A DNA stretch of 35,479 nt from Bondarzewia mesenterica. Lineage: Eukaryota; Basidiomycota; Agaricomycetes; Russulales; Bondarzewiaceae. Each line of letters begins with the position of its first letter. Within the stretch, counting starts at the first letter, position 1. A program made the translations under genes and the position numbers. Positions 30,748 to 35,479 of this stretch are shown here, one piece after another. A model generated the notes under the pieces. The model saw only the letters and a program-made list of their open reading frames with translations, made no database searches and was not told where the DNA came from. Where the stretch lies: contig SGPL01000272.1 in the NCBI GenBank assembly GCA_004802705.1, positions 1 to 35,479 of the forward strand, given 5' to 3'.

Positions 30748-33700
30748 CTATTTATGGCTTGGTGCANNGGCTGCCTGACTTCTTGTTTGACNGGCAATAG
30801 GCTCCNCTCCTNGCTGACNACTTGACNNGGCCAGACTCACAGNNTTCACCTTAGGCTTCCTCTTTCTGGCNTTGACTGGTGGGGAATNNGCCTTGGGGCT
30901 NTCATCNGCATCGGCATCANGGTGGGACTTAGGCAGTTTCTTGGCCTTTTTCACAGCTCGCCCCTTTGATGGCTGCAAGTCGACATAATATCATTAGTGA
31001 AGTAGAATATAATTAAATTTGAAGTCAAATACTTCTTCCTGAACTTNCATGANGGGTGAGTTGATCACCTTTGCCTTCTTCTGTCTCTTGTGAGGAATGN
31101 GTTCAGTGGCNTNAGCATCNGCATCATCAGCATCNTCTGTATTGACATCTTCAGTATCTTGATGAGGCNNTTTGTTGNATNGANNATCNGAGAGTATAGA
31201 TTCATCCTGAGCAGTATTTATCAATTGGTTTCTCTACNNCATATNCATGCNAAACTAAACTCACCTTGTCNATTGCCATCNGCTCGTNGGCTACAGTTGA
31301 TNGGTGGTCAGAGATGGGGACAATGATNTCNTTCTTGGGTTCACNCGTNGACACCACTGGGGCNGGCCANACAGCACCCTCCACCACTGTCCCTTCNACC
31401 CTCAGTTGCCCCTCATCCCNTTCATCNAGCCCATTCTCTTTGNNGCTCNGGCNNGCCTTCNCAGAATCTTNGCCCNCACCCTTACCATCCTCACTCTGAT
31501 GTCCACNANACTTTATCCTNNAAACACCCATTACTGAAGATGTAATTTGCTTGCAAAGAGTGAGGGCCATCTCATCGGCTTCAGCGAAGTCGATGTTAGA
31601 GCTGAGAACATAAGGGGGGNGTCCCAGTCACACATCCTGAATCGGGCCCATCGGGGTCAGGCTGCGAGAACTGTTTCTGATGAATGTCATTCAAAAGGAA
31701 GCCGATGCCGAGGCAGATCCTCCAGAGGTCCTTCTTGCTGAGAAGGTCGCCTTCTTTGGCCAGGTGTGGGTATTCTGAGAGCCAGAGTATAAACTCCTCC
31801 TGGCCCTCCTCGGTGGTATAGACCTCCTCTGGAAGGAATGCACTGGCATAAGCCCATTCACACTAGGCTGAGATGGGCACATTTAGCATCAGCGAGCCTT
31901 GTCCCTTTGGGGCCTATGTAATATGAGGAACAGACAGCAGGTAAATGAGTGAGGGGCTCACCTCTCAGCCATATATGGCGGTGAGCATATCCCTATATTC
32001 TCTCCTGCTACTTACATTCAACAGAAAAGAATACTTGCTGATGTCAGAGGTCATGGTGAACTCGGCCGGTGCCATGTTGGGCTCAATCTGGGTTGGGTTC
32101 TCCAGCTGCTCCTGGATGGCCACTTTCCACTCCTCCATCTGTGCAGAAGATGCCTCATCTTCAATGTCCCCACCACTCTCATCATCATCATCGTCACTGC
32201 CCTCAAGGGCCTGAAGCTGTCAGATAATGTCCTCATCATCATCGTCAGCATCGGCTTCAGCGTCATCACTTTGACCATCAGCATCGGCATCATCCTCCAG
32301 GTCAGAATCAGACTGGGGGCTGGTAGCTTTCTCCTTTCCTTTCAGAGATTGTTTACCCTTGCCCTTACCTGTTTCTTTTACCGCCACCCTCACCGGTGCC
32401 TTACCCTTTGCCTTTGCCTTTGCCTTGCCTTTGGCCGATGCTGCCGCGGCCTTTCCCTTCTTTCCCCGAGGTCCTTCTGAGGGGACCACTNNCCCCCCAT
32501 CCTTGTCCTTGTAGCCTTCGAATACCACCAGGTGTTCCTCCTTGGCCTGCCTTGCATGCCAGTGGTCCATCAGCTTCACTACCTCTGTTCTCACCATTTT
32601 CGAGGGCTCCTTCATCTGACACCCTTCGGNGAGGTATTCAGCATTGATATATTCACTCTGATGCTCTTTGAGGTCACTCCAGGGCACAGCACTCTTTTCA
32701 TTGGAGGTTACTTCACCTGTTCAATGGAGATCAGCTCAGAAAAGTCTTGCCATCGGCGAGCAGGACTCACGGTAAGTGGCTGTCATCACCGACTGGACCA
32801 GTCCCTTCATCTGCTCCAAATCTGGCTAGTTGCCCTCCTCCATCGCCGGAAGCATCACTCTGCCGTCTTCAGCAAATGCCAACTCCAGCAAGGGCTTCTT
32901 GCCATTCTTCTTGCTGGCCTCGGCACCATCGGCTTCNGCTTCGGCTTCGGCATCACCAGGGGATACAGCTATATAGACAAGTCAGAAATGAGACAATGAT
33001 TTGGAGGATTCACTTACCAAATGACTTCTTAGCATAATTGCCCCAATCTTCTAGGATATTTCNTGTCGCCCACTCGGGGTATGTCTTGATGAATGANAGA
33101 GTCNCATTTTCTTCATTGTAATCAATGACTGCTGAAGCNGATGCCNTCAGCTCTGCTTCTATCGGNCNGAAACTAAAAGGCAAACTCACTATGTGTATAT
33201 TGTTTTTTTGTCCTTGTTNTGAGAGGCATGCAGCANGAACACCCTCATGNCGAGCTGNCTATACATCTNTCTCNTGAATTCCTTGATNTATTGGTGGCCA
33301 TGTTTCTCGGNGAGACTATGTNNTTGTTGGCATTGTGGAGATCATAACAGGGGGACTCCACTCACTCTCTTTGCACCTCCAGNGGTNGGGTTGCCGCATT
33401 CNATTTATCGGCAAGCTCNTCNTACTTCTTGAGCTNNNCAGCCNACAACTTGGCCTTGATCTCCNGCAAGGCCTNCTGATAGTGTGCNATGAACTGTCNG
33501 NAAGTGGCTGGNNTGATTGAGTGCTTCTCNTNGATATATGCCTNGATCTCCTTCTTTTTGACCTTCTGGATGACTTGTGNGGCAGTCCAGCGGNNGAAAT
33601 AGTTGATCTTGTCCTTGACNAGTTTTTGTGNGAGCCGGAACTCAAANCAGTNGGTGATTTCNTGTNGGGATGGNGGTCACNATCACNGAGCACNCCGAGC

Positions 33701-34116
33701 CCNTGTTCAATGGCAAACTCACCTTTNTTCAGCTTNNCAATGTACCTGGCCTTCTTGAGAGGGATGTCGGGCACGGTCCCCTTCGGCTTTGACTGTCTAA
33801 AGTCCCAATTTAAATTCTGTTCCAATTTACCTTGACCCTTTCACTTTTGGGAGAGCCAGTCTTCTAAACTGCGGGTGAGTATGATGATTTTGGTGGCAGT
33901 GAATAGGGCAGCATTTTCATCCATTTGGGGGATATAAAACTTTAGTGCACAGGAGGGGGGAAAAGGTGAGGAGAGAGAAACAGAAGAGATTTGAATGGCT
34001 GACCCATTAAAGATGGTATCAATGAGATCATTTGATAGAATTTGGCTCTCAGAAGATGAATCATCCCATCTAGTCAAGCCCTTCCCGACGCCGCCATCGT
34101 TCGCCACAACATTCAA
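30748..34116 (-). pseudogene. Repeat-associated uncharacterised basidiomycete protein, degenerate
   Basis: Read right to left, exons with intron signals encode: an N-terminal block (33841-34116; start uncertain, TTG at 34116); EQNLNWDFRQSKPKGTVPD (about 33770-33830); a helical block with RWTA-QVIQKVKKKE and a QLGMRV motif (about 33240-33620); WGNYAKKSF before an intron near 33015; DPSKM-like EPSKMVRTEVVKLMDHW (about 32555-32615); a Lys/Ala/Gly-rich basic tract and then an Asp-rich acidic tract (32222-32480); a block with LWRICLGIGFLLNDIHQ (about 31680-31760); and a basic tail ending at 30748. This order (helical block, W-x2-YA-x3-F, PSKM-x-W, basic/acidic tract) matches a large uncharacterised protein family repeated in agaricomycete genomes. 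In-frame stops at 33841, 32826, 32736, 32721, 32220 and 31863, plus many Ns, show decay. No catalytic domain is recognised. Confidence 0.55.
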
Positions 34117-34189
34117 TTATTTCAGGGATCATCTATTGCATCCAATGTCTATCTGTTGTGCTCCGCATATGTACACCTGAGAGGAGCCT

Positions 34190-34740
34190 ATTCAGTGCCC
34201 TAATATCATCTATGACGCTCTGGCCGATCGTGCTTTTTGACCGACACTGACAGTCAAGCCGAGCCCGGCCGATGTATATGCAACCTATCTCTAACGGTTG
34301 GGCCACTCCTCACCATTGCCCATCTCTGATGGCTCGGCCGAGAATCTCGAGGAAGGTGATAAGATTAGGCTTGCTCACTATTGACTATCTCTAATGGTTC
34401 GGCCGAGATTCTTGGGGAAGGTGATGAGATTGGGCTCGCTCACCGCTGACCGTCTCTGACGGTTCGGCCGAGATTCTCGGAGAAAGTAATAGAATGGGCT
34501 CGCTCACCGCTGACCATCTCTAACAGTTCAGCCGAGATTCTCGAGGAAAGTAATAAAATGGGCTCGCTCGCCACTGACTATTTCTGATGGTTCGGCCGAG
34601 ATTCTCAGGGAAAGTAATAGCATGGGCTCACTCACCGCTGACCATCTCTGATGGTTCAGCCAAGATTCTCGAGGAAAGTAATAGCATGGGCTTGCTCACT
34701 GTTGACCGTCTCTAACAGTCTGGCCGAGATTCTCAAAATG
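34190..34740 (+). repeat. Direct tandem array 2, 64-65-bp units
   Basis: After ATTCAGTG and GACAGTCAAGCCGAGCCC, at least seven units follow with the core GGTTCGGCCGAGATTCTC, at 34332, 34397, 34462, 34526, 34590, 34654 and 34718. A partial unit lies at 34297. Between cores the units share GGCTCGCTCACCGCTGACC. Unit spacing is very regular (64-65 bp), and most differences are transitions. It is related to array 1. Confidence 0.82.
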
Positions 34741-35009
34741 TTGATTCTCTCTAAACATTCTCGATCACCAAAATGGCAGCTTTGTGCTCAATGGTGAGAG
34801 ATTCTGACTAGCAATGAGATCCAGTGTATGCCTGATGGTTAAAGTTTTTGACCGGTGAGATATTCAGTTTAACCCCAATGCTGAGAAATCTATGTGTCGG
34901 CGAGACATCTCGGCCAGTGAGATGATGATTTTATACAAAATAGCAAGATTGTGTTTTTTTATCGAGGAGGATGAAGACTTTGTGGAATGGGTTTGGAAGT
35001 GTTTGTGAT
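34741..35009. other. No gene recognised between arrays 2 and 3
   Basis: This contains repeated short motifs (GGTGAGAGATTC, GGTGAGATATTC, CAGTGAGATGAT) that look like further decayed repeat units, with no ORF of interest. Confidence 0.4.
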
Positions 35010-35479
35010 GGATTCTACCTCACAATAGCTTCTTGTCCATACATCACACTTGTATATTCATCCTCATTAACACTTGTTCTTTATTCTCAATGATGTTCCT
35101 CACTGAGATCACTGTTCTTCCCCGAGAAGGCCTAAGACTTCCCCGGACAGCTTCGGTCTTGGCCTGGGTGGATTCTACATCACAATAGCTCCTCCCCCAT
35201 ATATCATACTTGTATATTCATCCCCGCTAGCACTTGTTCTGTTTTCTCAATNATGTTCCCCACTGAGATCACTATTTTTCCTCGAGAAGGCCTGAGACTT
35301 CCCCGGATGGCTTCGGCCTCAGCCTGGGTGGATTCTACATCACAATAACTTCCTCCTCATATATCACTTGTATATTCATCCCCGCTGAGACTTGTGCTGG
35401 ATTTACAATAGTGTTCACCGGTGTGATCACTGTTCTTCCCTGAGAAGGTGTAGGACTTTGCCGAATGGCTTCGGTGTCA
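35010..35479 (+). repeat. Direct tandem array 3, 160-bp units, cut by window end
   Basis: Units start with GGATTCTAC at 35010, 35170 and 35330, exactly 160 bp apart. Each carries TTGTATATTCATCC, CTGAGATCACT and GAGAAGGCCTGAGACTTCC (with small changes). The third unit is cut by the window edge. There is no coding potential. The array could be a minisatellite or the terminal part of a mobile element. Confidence 0.85.

Overview
The window looks like the genome of an agaricomycete (basidiomycete) fungus. The recognisable genes carry many short introns (about 50-73 nt) with GT(A/G)AG donors. They include an ER glucosidase II beta subunit with a C-terminal KDEL, an etherase-like (FuA-type) glutathione S-transferase, a small cysteine-rich secretory protein and a decayed fungal Helitron helicase. 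No bacterial gene organisation, rRNA, convincing tRNA or CRISPR array was seen.

Layout: (i) 1-~6,660 and 9,924-~16,580 are two direct copies (A and B) of one block, separated by about 3.3 kb of unrelated sequence. Each copy holds, in order, noncoding DNA and remnants of an unidentified multi-exon gene, a coiled-coil gene, and the 5' part of a glucosidase II beta gene. Decay is reciprocal: the coiled-coil gene is intact in A and broken in B, while glucosidase II beta is intact in B (11 exons, 553 aa, running to 18,336) and a pseudogene in A. (ii) The spacer between the copies carries a two-exon gene for a 73-aa secreted four-cysteine protein on the minus strand. (iii) At 18.3-24.1 kb lie a 261-bp TA-flanked MITE, the glutathione S-transferase (minus strand, convergent with glucosidase II beta), a third, internally deleted coiled-coil paralogue with its conserved promoter, and a multi-exon unrecognised gene with an N-terminal nuclear localisation signal and an apparent frameshift.

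(iv) From about 24.1 kb to the end the sequence changes character: poorer in genes, lower in GC in places, and peppered with single Ns. It holds an inverted-repeat element, a CCHC zinc-knuckle ORF, an AT-rich Helitron RepHel remnant, and a possible composite mobile element. That element is bounded by two related direct-repeat arrays (27,029-27,420 and 34,190-34,740). Between them lie two convergent decayed gene families: a Zn2Cys6-like/coiled-coil protein on plus, and a repeat-associated protein with basic and acidic tracts on minus. A third, 160-bp tandem array runs off the right edge.

All exon boundaries were read by eye from splice signals and frame continuity. Glucosidase II beta, the glutathione S-transferase and the secreted protein have fully consistent frames. 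The unrecognised genes and the repeat region are less certain.
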